Below, piece by piece: positions 1 through 7,842 of a stretch of 64,000 nt of DNA (positions within the stretch are counted from its first letter, which is position 1; each line of letters opens with the position of its first letter). The DNA comes from Methanobacteriota archaeon (GTDB lineage: Archaea > Halobacteriota > Methanosarcinia > Methanosarcinales > Methanosarcinaceae), in NCBI GenBank assembly GCA_023399215.1, contig JAEWQJ010000058.1, forward strand, positions 7,602 through 71,601, written 5' to 3'. The notes under the pieces are model-generated. The model was not told the DNA's origin and searched no databases. It saw only the letters and a list, made by a program, of their open reading frames with translations. The translations under genes were made by a program, and so were the position numbers.

Positions 1-1
1 G

Positions 2-421
2 CTTGGAGGACCTGTCCGGGCATATAGGGAAGAGCTAAAGGAAATCATTGATGCAGAAATCATCGTTCCCCAACACGCTGAGGTAGGAAACGCAGTCGGA
101 GCTCTTGTGGGAAAAGGTATCAAAAGAGTTGAAATCCTGATACGGCCAGCAAGCCTCATGTCCCCAGATAAGGATTTCCTTGTCTTTGCCCCGGGAAGCA
201 GGCTTAAATTTGATACGTATTCGGAAGCCCTTAATACTGCAACCGAACTTGGGAAAAAGCTTGCTATGGATTACATGCGAGACTGCGGCCTTAGCGGAAG
301 CCAGATTGAAATTTCAGTTGAGAAAAAGACGATTTCACCTGATGGCTGGAATCATCCACCTATGGAGACAAATCTGCTGGTAATGGGAATAGGAATACGT
401 GGACACATGTTTGAGGGATAA
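2..421 (+). CDS. Hydantoinase/oxoprolinase family protein, C-terminal part
   Basis: This is the 3' end of a gene that begins left of the window; the frame is open from base 2 and reads LGGPVRAYREE before the first internal methionine codon. The segment GGPVRAYREEL, followed by PQHAEVGNAVGALVG, matches the end of the ATP-dependent hydantoinase A/oxoprolinase (acetone carboxylase-like) family as I know it. The residues after it (RPASLMSPDKDFLVF) look like the extra C-terminal segment seen in methanogen members. The family hydrolyses cyclic amides, but the substrate of the methanogen proteins is not known to me. The ATP-binding part is outside the window, so activity cannot be judged. Confidence 0.7.
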   Translation, partial: LGGPVRAYREELKEIIDAEIIVPQHAEVGNAVGALVGKGIKRVEILIRPASLMSPDKDFLVFAPGSRLKFDTYSEALNTATELGKKLAMDYMRDCGLSGSQIEISVEKKTISPDGWNHPPMETNLLVMGIGIRGHMFEG

Positions 422-517
422 AATAGAAGAATCTAAAGGGGAAACAAATAGAAAAATTATAAGAATAAAGAGAAAAAAGCCAAAAATAGAGTGAATGAAG
501 CGAGAAGAGGGGAAAAT

Positions 518-1219
518 ATGAGAATTCTGCTGATTGCCGACATCCATGCAAATTATGAAGCTTTAGAGACTGTTCTGGAAATTCCTCATGATAGAGCTAT
601 CTGTCTCGGAGATATTGTTGACTATGGACCTGATCCGGACAAATGTATTGACATTCTGCGCATGAAAGAAATTCCTGTAATAAGAGGAAACCATGATAAT
701 GCAGTTGCTTTCAAGGTAGACTGCCAGTGTGGGTACAAATATAAGCACCTCTCAATTGCGACCAGGGAATACACCTGGGAAATCCTTGATCAATTCGGAA
801 TAGAATACCTTCAGAACCTCCCCCTCTTGATTAGAGAAGAAATCGATGGAAAAAGAATTTATCTGACCCATGCAAGCCCTCGCTCTATGTTCGAATACAT
901 AAAACCCGAAACCACGGACGAAGAGATCCAGAATATGATTAACGAAGCAGTGGAGCCCGTGGAAGCAGAATTTCTTGTTGTCGGGCACTCTCATATTCCC
1001 ATGAACAGGAAACTCGGAAACCTGACAATAATAAACCCGGGTTCAGTCGGACAGCCAAGGGACGGAAATCCTCGGGCAAGCTGCGCTGTTTTTGACACCG
1101 AAAACGGAAAAGTAGAGCACCTGCGCCTCGATTACGATATCGATTCGGTCTGCTCAAAAATTAGGGAACGAATGCCTCACGCAGAGGAATTGATAGCTAT
1201 TCTCAGGCGAGGATACTGA
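518..1219 (+). CDS. Calcineurin-like metallophosphoesterase
   Basis: A 233-residue member of the calcineurin-like phosphoesterase superfamily, probably cytoplasmic. The metal-binding motifs appear in order: DIHAN near residue 8, GDIVDYG, GNHD, THASP and GHSHIP, followed by NPGSVGQPRDG. This motif set is typical of the YfcE/PrpE-like branch, which hydrolyses phosphodiesters or phosphomonoesters; the substrate cannot be read from sequence. The start at 518 is preferred over an in-frame codon at 491 because a GAGGGG-type ribosome binding site lies just upstream of 518 and family members begin with MRILLIAD-like sequence. A second, unrelated copy of the superfamily lies at 1970 on the opposite strand. 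Confidence 0.88.
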   Translation: MRILLIADIHANYEALETVLEIPHDRAICLGDIVDYGPDPDKCIDILRMKEIPVIRGNHDNAVAFKVDCQCGYKYKHLSIATREYTWEILDQFGIEYLQNLPLLIREEIDGKRIYLTHASPRSMFEYIKPETTDEEIQNMINEAVEPVEAEFLVVGHSHIPMNRKLGNLTIINPGSVGQPRDGNPRASCAVFDTENGKVEHLRLDYDIDSVCSKIRERMPHAEELIAILRRGY

Positions 1220-1259
1220 TATTAAAAAAGGAATTTAAAGTAATGCTGGGAAGTTGAAC

Positions 1260-1673
1260 TCAGGCTTCTTTTATAGCTCTGACAATTTTTTCCACATATT
1301 CGGGCTTCACATCCGAAGGTCTTGTTTTCTCGACCCCGAGTTCCGTAACCATCAGATATACATCAGCTTTCATTCCAGCTTCATCGAGCTTTTTTGTGGC
1401 ACAGCGGTCTGAACAACCGTCCAGGGCAAGAATCTTAAAGCCATCTGATACTGCGTCTTCAACTGCATCAACTCCTTTGTGAGCAGCTGCGGCCCTGTAA
1501 AGGTCAGGCCTTCTGAAAGCAAGAGCTGAAGCTGCCTGCATTGTAAGTTTTCCGGTGTTAGAAAGGCCAGAGCAGGCAAAAATAAGGGTACTTTTCCTTT
1601 TTCCGGAAGTCTTTTTCGTTTCATCTGCCTTGCCGGGTAAAGAGTTTATAGATTCCGTTCCTGCTGATTCCAT
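1260..1673 (-). CDS. DGC-domain putative zinc-binding protein
   Basis: A 137-residue protein. After about 30 variable N-terminal residues it contains FACSGLSNTGKLT and, in the middle, LDGCSDRCA, the signature of the DGC domain family (putative zinc-binding proteins with four conserved cysteines and an Asp-Gly-Cys motif). No enzymatic role is established for the family as far as I know. It is encoded convergently with the upstream phosphoesterase, so it is probably its own transcription unit. The first 25 residues (Ser/Lys-rich) may be dispensable. Confidence 0.75.
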   Translation of the reverse strand: MESAGTESINSLPGKADETKKTSGKRKSTLIFACSGLSNTGKLTMQAASALAFRRPDLYRAAAAHKGVDAVEDAVSDGFKILALDGCSDRCATKKLDEAGMKADVYLMVTELGVEKTRPSDVKPEYVEKIVRAIKEA

Positions 1674-1674
1674 G

Positions 1675-1969
1675 GATATTACAACCTTTAATGAGAAAGT
1701 TACACATTAGTAAGAAATACAATTTTAATGAGTAATACAATCTTTAATGAGCAATACAACCTTTAATGAAAACTTGTTTCACAGCATTTAATGAGAAGTT
1801 GTTTCAAAAATAATTGAAATAGAAACCGCGAGAAAGGTAATATAATTTCCGATATTACTGCCAGCTAATAAGGCTCAATTTGCCGGCCTCAAAAACGCCA
1901 AAAAATGCCAAAAAATCCAAAAATATGCCAATAAAACTTATCACGCTAAAAAATAAGGGAGTAGTAAAA
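1675..1969. repeat. Degenerate AT-rich tandem repeat spacer
   Basis: The 296-nt spacer holds several imperfect copies of a unit resembling AATACAATCTTTAATGAG between about 1675 and 1800. A run of AAAAATGCC-like words follows near 1900. I see no gene or RNA in it; it should contain the promoter of the minus-strand DGC gene. Confidence 0.5.
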
Positions 1970-2470
1970 TTAGTCCAGTTCAAGCTGGATTATCTCAACG
2001 TTAAGGTTTGCGATTTCAAGAATGGCAACCGTTGGCTTTCCTGAAAGCACACCTGAAGCTTCCCCTGGATTTATCACAGGAACCCCTTCAATGATTTTGA
2101 CACCTGGATCATGAGTATGGCCCCGAATTACAACGTCAAATTCCCCTGATATGGCAAGCGCTTTGACCAGGGGTTCATTTGTCCCGTGCAGAAGGGCAAT
2201 ATGCAGTCCGTCAATTGTCAGATCCCCAAAGTTCCCGCAAGAAGTAGCTCCGATTTCCTCAAACCGCTTCGTAAGTGTTACTTTATCTCCATCATTGTTT
2301 CCGAATACAAAGTAAAGTTTTGACTCCAAATCCTTAAAGGCTCTCGCGGTAAACGGAGAAATGAGATCTCCAGCATGCAGCACGGCTTTTACCTTTTTTT
2401 CATTAAAAAACTCTACTGATTTCCGGATAGCATTCATGTTATCGTGTGAGTCCGAAATAATTCCAATCAA
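1970..2470 (-). CDS. YfcE/MJ0936-type metallophosphoesterase
   Basis: A 166-residue single-domain phosphodiesterase of the YfcE/MJ0936 type, the usual length for that family. Motifs in order are ISDSHDN at the N-terminus, HAGDLIS, FGNNDGD, LLHGTN and RGHTHDP, then INPGEASG. These supply the di-metal ligands (Asp, His, Asn, His). Family members hydrolyse phosphodiesters such as bis-p-nitrophenyl phosphate in vitro; the natural substrate is unknown. It is transcribed alone on the minus strand, and a TATA-like AT-rich tract lies just right of the start (2490-2515). Confidence 0.9.
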   Translation of the reverse strand: MIGIISDSHDNMNAIRKSVEFFNEKKVKAVLHAGDLISPFTARAFKDLESKLYFVFGNNDGDKVTLTKRFEEIGATSCGNFGDLTIDGLHIALLHGTNEPLVKALAISGEFDVVIRGHTHDPGVKIIEGVPVINPGEASGVLSGKPTVAILEIANLNVEIIQLELD

Positions 2471-3057
2471 GTATTCCCACCTCTTCGACTAGCTTTCCCT
2501 ATTCAATATATAGTGCGGTTTGCTAAAAAGAATTTGGTAAAACAAATTTTTTAGAGCCTTCTTCAAGAATTGAAATTTTAAAATTAAAGTTTATAATCAG
2601 ACTTTTGAATCAAAATTTAGAGCGAAACTTAATAAGTTTAAACCTTGACAGGAACTGCTTTTACCCTGAACTCGGAATGCTTTCTCACCTGCACTGTAAT
2701 GAATCTGAATCAATAAAAATCCACATGTTGCGCCTTAACTCCTATCAAGAAGACAGCTACTTATAAATATGAGTTATTGGTATTATTGGAATAATCTCTG
2801 AAGAGCATTCTAGGAATACTGAGAGAATAAGCCTGGGTAATCCTGAGTCAATAAACCTGGATAATCTTGTAATCACAAATTCAAGAAATTCTCTATTAAT
2901 TTAAATGATAAGTTTAGTTCCCTATTGAACTTAAAACAATCAGTTAAATTTCCTGTTAAGTTTCAATAATCAGTTAAATTTTCTGTTAAGATTAGAAAGT
3001 GAGTTTAATTAGAGAGTTAGAATCTTGAGTGAAAATAAAGTTAATTAGTGAGTGAAA
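2471..3057. other. 587-nt intergenic region upstream of queC
   Basis: AT-rich spacer between divergent genes. From about 2935 to 2995 a word similar to AATCAGTTAAATTTCCTGTT occurs twice. There are short repeats of CTGGGTAATCCTGAG type near 2830-2870. I see no open reading frame or recognisable RNA; it must carry the promoters of the phosphoesterase (minus) and of the queC operon (plus). Confidence 0.4.
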
Positions 3058-3753
3058 ATGAAAGCTATAACCCTCCTGAGCAGCGGGCTTGATTCAGTTG
3101 CGGCGCTCGCAATCGCAGCGGAAGATTTTGACATTGAAATGGCTATTACCTTTGATTATGGACAGAGAGCCAGAGAGAGGGAAATTGAGTACTCACAAAA
3201 GGTATGCGAATATTTCGGAATTGAGCACAGGGTTATAAAACTGGACTGGCTTTCGGAAATAACATCCACCTCTCTCGTTAACAGGGATGTTGAAGTCCCA
3301 TCCTTATCGTTTGAAGACATTGACGAAGCAGCCCCTGCAGAAGTCACAGACGCTTCAGCAAAAGCTGTCTGGGTCCCTAATAGAAATGGGGTGATGCTCA
3401 ATATCGCAGGAAGCTTTGCCGAAAGCAGGGAATGTGATTACCTTGTAGTGGGCTTTAACGGAGAAGAGGCAGGCACTTTCCCTGACAATTCCCTTGCCTA
3501 TGTTAAGGCAATGGACAGAGCTTTTTCCTACTCCACTCAAAACGGAGTAAAGTTACTGGCTCCTCTAATTGAACTTGGGAAAACGGAAATAGTCAGAAGG
3601 GCTCTGGAAGTAAAAGCTCCTCTTGAGTACAGCTGGAGCTGCTATCACGGAGAAGAAATTCCTTGTGGAGAATGCGAAAGCTGTGTGCGCAGGGCACGTG
3701 CGTTTAAAAATGCAGGTGTAAAAGATCCTCTTCTGGAAAGACTTGGAATTTGA
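3058..3753 (+). CDS. queC: 7-cyano-7-deazaguanine (preQ0) synthase QueC
   Basis: QueC converts 7-carboxy-7-deazaguanine to preQ0 with ATP and ammonia; in archaea preQ0 is inserted at position 15 of tRNA on the way to archaeosine. The protein (231 residues from the ATG) starts MKAITLLSSGLDSVAAL, a P-loop of the N-type ATP pyrophosphatase family. One glycine of the usual SGGLDS is serine here. VVGFNGEEAGTFPDN and the C-terminal zinc cysteines (CYH...PCGECESC) are diagnostic. An in-frame GTG at 3052 would add two residues; the ATG is preferred because family members begin MKAI. It heads an operon with DUF366, queE and queD. Confidence 0.93.
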   Translation: MKAITLLSSGLDSVAALAIAAEDFDIEMAITFDYGQRAREREIEYSQKVCEYFGIEHRVIKLDWLSEITSTSLVNRDVEVPSLSFEDIDEAAPAEVTDASAKAVWVPNRNGVMLNIAGSFAESRECDYLVVGFNGEEAGTFPDNSLAYVKAMDRAFSYSTQNGVKLLAPLIELGKTEIVRRALEVKAPLEYSWSCYHGEEIPCGECESCVRRARAFKNAGVKDPLLERLGI

Positions 3754-3882
3754 GCCGAAAGGAAATGCCTGGAATCTGAATCGACAGAATCGGATAGGAT
3801 GCCGGCCAGCAAAGTGTATTAAAGAAAGAATTAAGAAGAAGCTCGTAGAAAAACTTGCAGAAAAATTTGCAGAGAGAATTCT

Positions 3883-4443
3883 ATGAAATGCATTGTTTTA
3901 CCTGAAAAATTTGATTATGACGGAAGCCAGATTTCCTCTCTCTGGGCCTACAACAGTTTTGGAGTTCAGGAAGATTCGGTTGTAGTTTTCAGAGGGGCCT
4001 GCGACGTAAAAATCGAGCATATGATCGACCTTGAAGACCGACGGGCAAATGAATCTATCTGGTCCGAGGATATGGTAAGTTTCATTATCGAACATTTTGA
4101 TTCTACGGACCTGAAACTTATCTATGCGCGGCAGCGTTTTTTCACAGCCCTTGTAAGAGAATACCTTGCAGATCTCGGGGTGCGGACAACACGGGAAGGA
4201 GATGACCTTTTCCTTGATGGAAAGAAACTGACAGTTTCGATTGCCAGTACCTCGGCAGTGTCCCAGAAAATCCACTTCGGCATCAACGTCTCTCACGATG
4301 TATACGGAAATCTGAAAGATGCAGGGATAGGAGAAGACAAACAGGTTGCAAGCTTTATGCAGGCAGTAGGAGAAGCCTATGTCCGCGAATTTGAGGATAT
4401 AGAAAAGGACCTGAGAAAGTCCAGGCCTCTGGGGGTTGTATAA
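3883..4443 (+). CDS. DUF366 family protein in preQ0 operon
   Basis: A 186-residue protein that I recognise as archaeal DUF366. Its biochemical function is not known to me. Conserved-looking features are FRGACDVKIEHMIDLED, IYARQRFF, and the central SIASTSAVSQKIHFGINVS. The stop codon overlaps the queE start by one base, and queC lies 130 nt upstream, so it is translated with the preQ0 biosynthetic genes. The context implies a role in 7-deazaguanine or archaeosine synthesis or its regulation; that is inference. No membrane segment or signal peptide is visible. Confidence 0.75.
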   Translation: MKCIVLPEKFDYDGSQISSLWAYNSFGVQEDSVVVFRGACDVKIEHMIDLEDRRANESIWSEDMVSFIIEHFDSTDLKLIYARQRFFTALVREYLADLGVRTTREGDDLFLDGKKLTVSIASTSAVSQKIHFGINVSHDVYGNLKDAGIGEDKQVASFMQAVGEAYVREFEDIEKDLRKSRPLGVV

Positions 4444-5219
4444 TGGCAGCTTCTGACTTTATTTCTGCTCCGATAAGGGAGGTCTTCTGTTCTGTGCAGG
4501 GAGAGGGCCCATATGTTGGAACAAGGCAGGCTTTTGTCCGCTTTTCTGGCTGCAATCTCAATTGCAATTACTGTGATACGGATTTTTCAAACCCCGGAAC
4601 CTGTAACTATGAGAAGGTGGAAGGGAGTGGAATTTTTGAGAAAATCAAAAATCCTGTGAGTATCGGCCAGCTGGAATCCATGCTGCAGACCTTCAAAAAG
4701 CTTCATTCAATCTCCCTGACAGGAGGAGAACCTCTCCTACATGCGGATTTCATAGAAAAGTTGAATCTGGACTCGCCGCTTTACCTCGAATCCAATATGA
4801 CCTTGCCTGAGCAGGCCAGAAAGCTGACTGAAAAGGTTGCGTATGTGGCTGGAGATTTCAAAATTCCCGAATCACTCCGGGGTATGGGGTCTGAAGCTCG
4901 GGAAACACATATGGAAAATACAGTAGAGTGCTTCAGGCTTCTGAGAAAAAACCAATCAAGAGATTGCTTTTGCAAGATTGTTGTAGATAGCAACACGGAA
5001 CTAGAAACTGTAACTCCGGCCGTAGAGGCTATAGCTCCTTACGTGTCCTGCGTGATACTCCAGCCTGAAACCCCTATTGGACGTGACGTGACAAATCCGC
5101 AACCTTCGCAATCTATACAGGCATCCGTCCAGAATATAATGGAACTGCAGAAAAGCCTGCTTGAAATTATAGATACACGAGTTATCCCCCAGACTCACAG
5201 GATGTGGGGTTGTTTATAA
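4443..5219 (+). CDS. queE: 7-carboxy-7-deazaguanine synthase QueE
   Basis: A radical SAM enzyme of 258 residues that contracts 6-carboxytetrahydropterin to 7-carboxy-7-deazaguanine. The SAM cluster ligands are C37, C41 and C44 (SGCNLNCNYCDTDF), in the standard CxxxCxxC form. N-terminal IREVFCSVQGEGPYVG is the family's start signature, and SLTGGEPLLH is the GGE motif. The C-terminus reads PQTHRMWGCL, typical for QueE. The ATG overlaps the DUF366 stop (ATAATG), consistent with translational coupling. It acts between QueD and QueC, whose genes flank it. Confidence 0.94.
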   Translation: MAASDFISAPIREVFCSVQGEGPYVGTRQAFVRFSGCNLNCNYCDTDFSNPGTCNYEKVEGSGIFEKIKNPVSIGQLESMLQTFKKLHSISLTGGEPLLHADFIEKLNLDSPLYLESNMTLPEQARKLTEKVAYVAGDFKIPESLRGMGSEARETHMENTVECFRLLRKNQSRDCFCKIVVDSNTELETVTPAVEAIAPYVSCVILQPETPIGRDVTNPQPSQSIQASVQNIMELQKSLLEIIDTRVIPQTHRMWGCL

Positions 5220-5333
5220 CCAGAATTAAAGAGAACAAAGAACGCACTGAGATGTAAATAAAATCCAGATGTGAATAAATTCTTGAAAAAACATTTATTG
5301 AAAAAAACATTTATTGAAAACGGAGCGTACCAG

Positions 5334-5687
5334 ATGACAAAAATGAGATTGGGAGTTATTGACTATATTGATAGTGCTCATTACCTTCCAGGGCACGGAA
5401 AATGCGGAAGAGTACACGGTCACACTTATAAAATTGAAGTCCTGGTAGAAGGTGAAGTAAAGGAAAATGGAATGGTTATCGACTTTTACGACCTGAAGAA
5501 AGGAATTAAGGAAACCCTTAAAGAATATGACCATACCCTGTTAAATGAAATCATCGAATTTCCAAGTTCCGAGCACCTCTGCCAGCACATTCACTCCCGG
5601 CTCCTGGAGAGATTTGGCTTTCCCCTTCAGGTAAGAGTATGGGAAGGGGAAGGCAAATGGTGCGAAATGGATAATTTCTCGGAATGA
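5334..5687 (+). CDS. queD: 6-carboxytetrahydropterin synthase QueD
   Basis: A 117-residue QueD/PTPS-like protein that makes 6-carboxytetrahydropterin from dihydroneopterin triphosphate. Zinc ligands are H16, H28 and H30 (SAHYLPG, VHGHTY), and the catalytic Cys24 lies in HGKCGRVHGH. MVIDFYDLK, DHTLLNE and the late Glu of VWEGEG are also present. The start at 5334 is chosen because GGAG sits just upstream; an in-frame codon at 5271 would add 21 Lys-rich residues absent from the family. It is the last gene of the preQ0 operon. Confidence 0.92.
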   Translation: MTKMRLGVIDYIDSAHYLPGHGKCGRVHGHTYKIEVLVEGEVKENGMVIDFYDLKKGIKETLKEYDHTLLNEIIEFPSSEHLCQHIHSRLLERFGFPLQVRVWEGEGKWCEMDNFSE

Positions 5688-6012
5688 TCAGATTGAATGA
5701 TGTTTATCTGATAACATTTAATTATTAGTTCCATTTTACCCAGGATTTTTGAGAAAAAAATCTACCGAATGTATATAAATTCACTTAAAGCCCGTCATAT
5801 CATACTGAGCTTTTATATAATTAAAGGGATTTTATATCTAATTAAAATTTAAAACTGTAGGAAAGCGGAGGAAACATTCAAAAATTCTCCGGATTCCATA
5901 TAAATTCACAATGTATATCAAGGGGTTCATCATAAACTGGGTTAGATATTCTGAAATCCCCCTGCACTGAGATTCTGCTGTACTTCTAAACTCTGAACGG
6001 AGGAGAACATAT
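5688..6012. promoter_or_regulatory. nifB upstream region with TATA-like boxes
   Basis: 325-nt spacer without a supported gene. TATA-like words lie at about 5770 (ATGTATATAAATTC) and 5811-5834 (TTTTATATAATTAAAG, TTTTATATC). If either is the nifB promoter, the leader would be about 170-215 nt long. No terminator with a T-run is obvious after queD. Confidence 0.35.
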
Positions 6013-6978
6013 TTGCCAGAAGACAATCCTATAAATAACATAAACAGCCCTGAATTTGACGAAGGGCTCCTGAGAAAGATTGCCGAACATCCCTGCTACG
6101 ACAGGAAAGCCCAGCATAAGTATGGGAGAATTCACCTGGCTGTGGCTCCTTCATGTAATATCCAGTGTAATTTCTGCGTCAGGGAATTTGACTGCGTAAA
6201 CGAGAGCCGCCCAGGGGTTACAAGTAAGGTTCTTACTCCACAAGAAGCCCTTGAGAAGACAAGGCAGATCATAAAAGATTATCCTTTTATCAAGGTTGTT
6301 GGGATTGCAGGTCCGGGTGACCCACTGGCCAATAAAGAAACCTTTGAAGCCTTTGAACTGATCAAAAAAGAGTTTCCTGAACTCACACTCTGCATGAGTA
6401 CAAATGGGCTCCTGCTTCCCGAAAAGCTGGAGGATATTCTGCGCGTAGGAGTTTCTACATTAACGGTAACAATAAACGCGATCGACCCTGAAATCCAGGC
6501 AAAAATCGTGGATCATATAGTTTATCACGGAAAGGTCTATAAGGGAATCGAAGGCGCAAAAATCCAGATAAAGAACCAGCTTGAGGGCGTTAAAGCAGCT
6601 GTTGATGCGGGTATTGTTGTCAAGGTAAACACCGTACTTGTCCCGGGCATTAATGACAAACATGTGGTTGAGATTGCCAGAAAACTCAATGAACTCGGGG
6701 TCTACATAATGAATATCATGCCCCTTATTAACCAGGGAGCTTTTGCAGACATTGAGCCACCTACCGCAGATGAAAGAAAAGCTGTCCAGCAGGCGTGTGA
6801 ACCCTACGTCTTGCAGATGCGCCATTGCAGGCAGTGTAGAGCTGATGCGTATGGACTCCTTTCTCAGGACATGTCGCAGATGAGCGAAGAGCGCAGAAAG
6901 CTCATAAAAATCCAGACAAAAGAGGATATCGAAAGAGCAAGAAAAATCCTTGAGGAAAACGGGGATCAGAAAGCTTGA
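6013..6978 (+). CDS. nifB: NifB, FeMo-cofactor precursor (NifB-co) synthase
   Basis: A 321-residue radical SAM protein of the short archaeal NifB type, without the NifX-like C-terminal domain found in many bacteria. NifB joins two [4Fe-4S] units with a carbide and sulfur into the 8Fe core of nitrogenase cofactors. SAM-cluster cysteines are C48, C52 and C55 (APSCNIQCNFCVREFDC). The preceding EHPCYD and the late HCRQCRADA supply further cluster ligands expected of NifB. GIAGPGDPLAN is the GGE-equivalent motif. Translation starts at TTG 6013, seven or eight bases after GGAGG. No other nif gene is in the window, so it is encoded apart from the structural genes at least on this side. Confidence 0.9.
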   Translation: MPEDNPINNINSPEFDEGLLRKIAEHPCYDRKAQHKYGRIHLAVAPSCNIQCNFCVREFDCVNESRPGVTSKVLTPQEALEKTRQIIKDYPFIKVVGIAGPGDPLANKETFEAFELIKKEFPELTLCMSTNGLLLPEKLEDILRVGVSTLTVTINAIDPEIQAKIVDHIVYHGKVYKGIEGAKIQIKNQLEGVKAAVDAGIVVKVNTVLVPGINDKHVVEIARKLNELGVYIMNIMPLINQGAFADIEPPTADERKAVQQACEPYVLQMRHCRQCRADAYGLLSQDMSQMSEERRKLIKIQTKEDIERARKILEENGDQKA

Positions 6979-7062
6979 GAAAAGCAGGAATTCCAGGTTT
7001 AAGAATTAACTCTCCAGTAGTACGAATAATTTTTAACTCTGGAATTGAAAAAAGCTTTTAAA

Positions 7063-7108
7063 TAAGAATTCAAGTAAGAATTCAAGTAAGAGTTCAAATA
7101 AGAGTTCT
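7063..7108. repeat. 12-bp tandem repeat after nifB
   Basis: About four copies of AAGAATTCAAGT, drifting to AAGAGTTCAAAT, in the nifB 3' spacer. Confidence 0.6.
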
Positions 7109-7154
7109 GGCTTAAAATCCTGAAAAAAGGATTCGGGGTCAATACCTGAAAAGT

Positions 7155-7172
7155 CGGAGTAAGATTACTCCG
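7155..7172. terminator. Perfect 8-bp hairpin between convergent nifB and ferredoxin
   Basis: CGGAGTAA-GA-TTACTCCG is a perfect inverted repeat with a two-base centre. It lies between two genes that end toward each other. A moderately T-rich tract follows it on the plus strand. It could serve as a shared 3'-end structure; the function is inferred. Confidence 0.45.
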
Positions 7173-7220
7173 CTTCTCAGATTTATTTTAAAAACGTACC
7201 TAAAATTGCGTTTATAAACA

Positions 7221-7397
7221 TTACTCGATTGTGATTGCATTGTTCGGGCAGGCATCTTCGCATGCACCGCAGTCAAGGCATTCACTTTCATCCACAACTG
7301 CAATATCATCGTCGTTGAGAGAAATTGCACCTGCTGGACATTCGTCTACACAGGTTCCACAGCCTGTACAGATATCGGCATTAACTTTTGCTACCAT
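7221..7397 (-). CDS. 2[4Fe-4S] ferredoxin, 58 residues
   Basis: A short bacterial-type ferredoxin that carries electrons between soluble oxidoreductases. The two cluster motifs are CTGCGTCVDECPAG and CLDCGACEDACPNN, giving eight cysteines in two CxxCxxCxxxCP sets around a pseudo-twofold. Length (58 residues) is standard. The start is supported by AAGGAG seven bases before the ATG and by a TATA box (7429-7438, read on the minus strand) about 40 nt upstream. It is convergent with nifB; whether it donates electrons to NifB is only a possibility. Confidence 0.93.
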   Translation of the reverse strand: MVAKVNADICTGCGTCVDECPAGAISLNDDDIAVVDESECLDCGACEDACPNNAITIE

Positions 7398-7428
7398 TTT
7401 TTTACTCCTTTATAAACAGTAGGTGATT

Positions 7429-7438
7429 TTTATATATC
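7429..7438 (-). promoter_or_regulatory. TATA box of the ferredoxin gene
   Basis: On the minus strand GATATATAAAAA lies about 35-40 nt before the ferredoxin ATG, leaving a short leader that contains AAGGAG. Confidence 0.5.
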
Positions 7439-7616
7439 TAAACATATATTAAGTTGCCTTAATAAGATTGAATTACTTAATAAAAAGCTGTCGCTTCGTC
7501 TCTATGAAACAAAGAACAAAAAAGATAAAGGATAAAAGAATAGGTACCCGCGAAAATATCTCAGGATTCTTTCATAGAAGAAGTTTCGTAATCTATCTAA
7601 GCTCATCGATAGTGTA

Positions 7617-7815
7617 CTAATTGTACTAATAATATTTGTATTACCGACATGCTCTCATATTTGTACTATTAATTACTCGTATTTACACTGCTTAAATATT
7701 CGCGTTTATACTACTGAAATACTTGTATTTATACTACTGATTACTCGTATTTATACTACTGATTACTCGCACTTGTACTGTTAATATTCGTATATACTAC
7801 TGAAATACTCGTATA
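7617..7815. repeat. Degenerate 22-bp tandem repeat upstream of marker 2 gene
   Basis: Imperfect array with unit ATTACTCGTATTTATACTAC plus TG, about eight or nine copies; two adjacent copies near 7740-7783 are almost identical. It fills most of the 445-nt spacer and ends about 25 nt before the next start codon. It may overlap the promoter, since the unit itself contains TATTTATA. Confidence 0.7.
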
Positions 7816-7842
7816 AATTCAAAAACAAAAGGAAGCCTGACA

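Noticed and set aside
5271..5333. Longer N-terminus for QueD
   Set aside because: The extra residues come from a duplicated AAACATTTATTGAAAA stretch and lack homology; the ribosome site supports 5334.
7617..7815. Possible CRISPR array
   Set aside because: Units are contiguous and only 22 bp, without unique spacers; it is a simple degenerate tandem repeat. No cas genes are present anywhere in the window.
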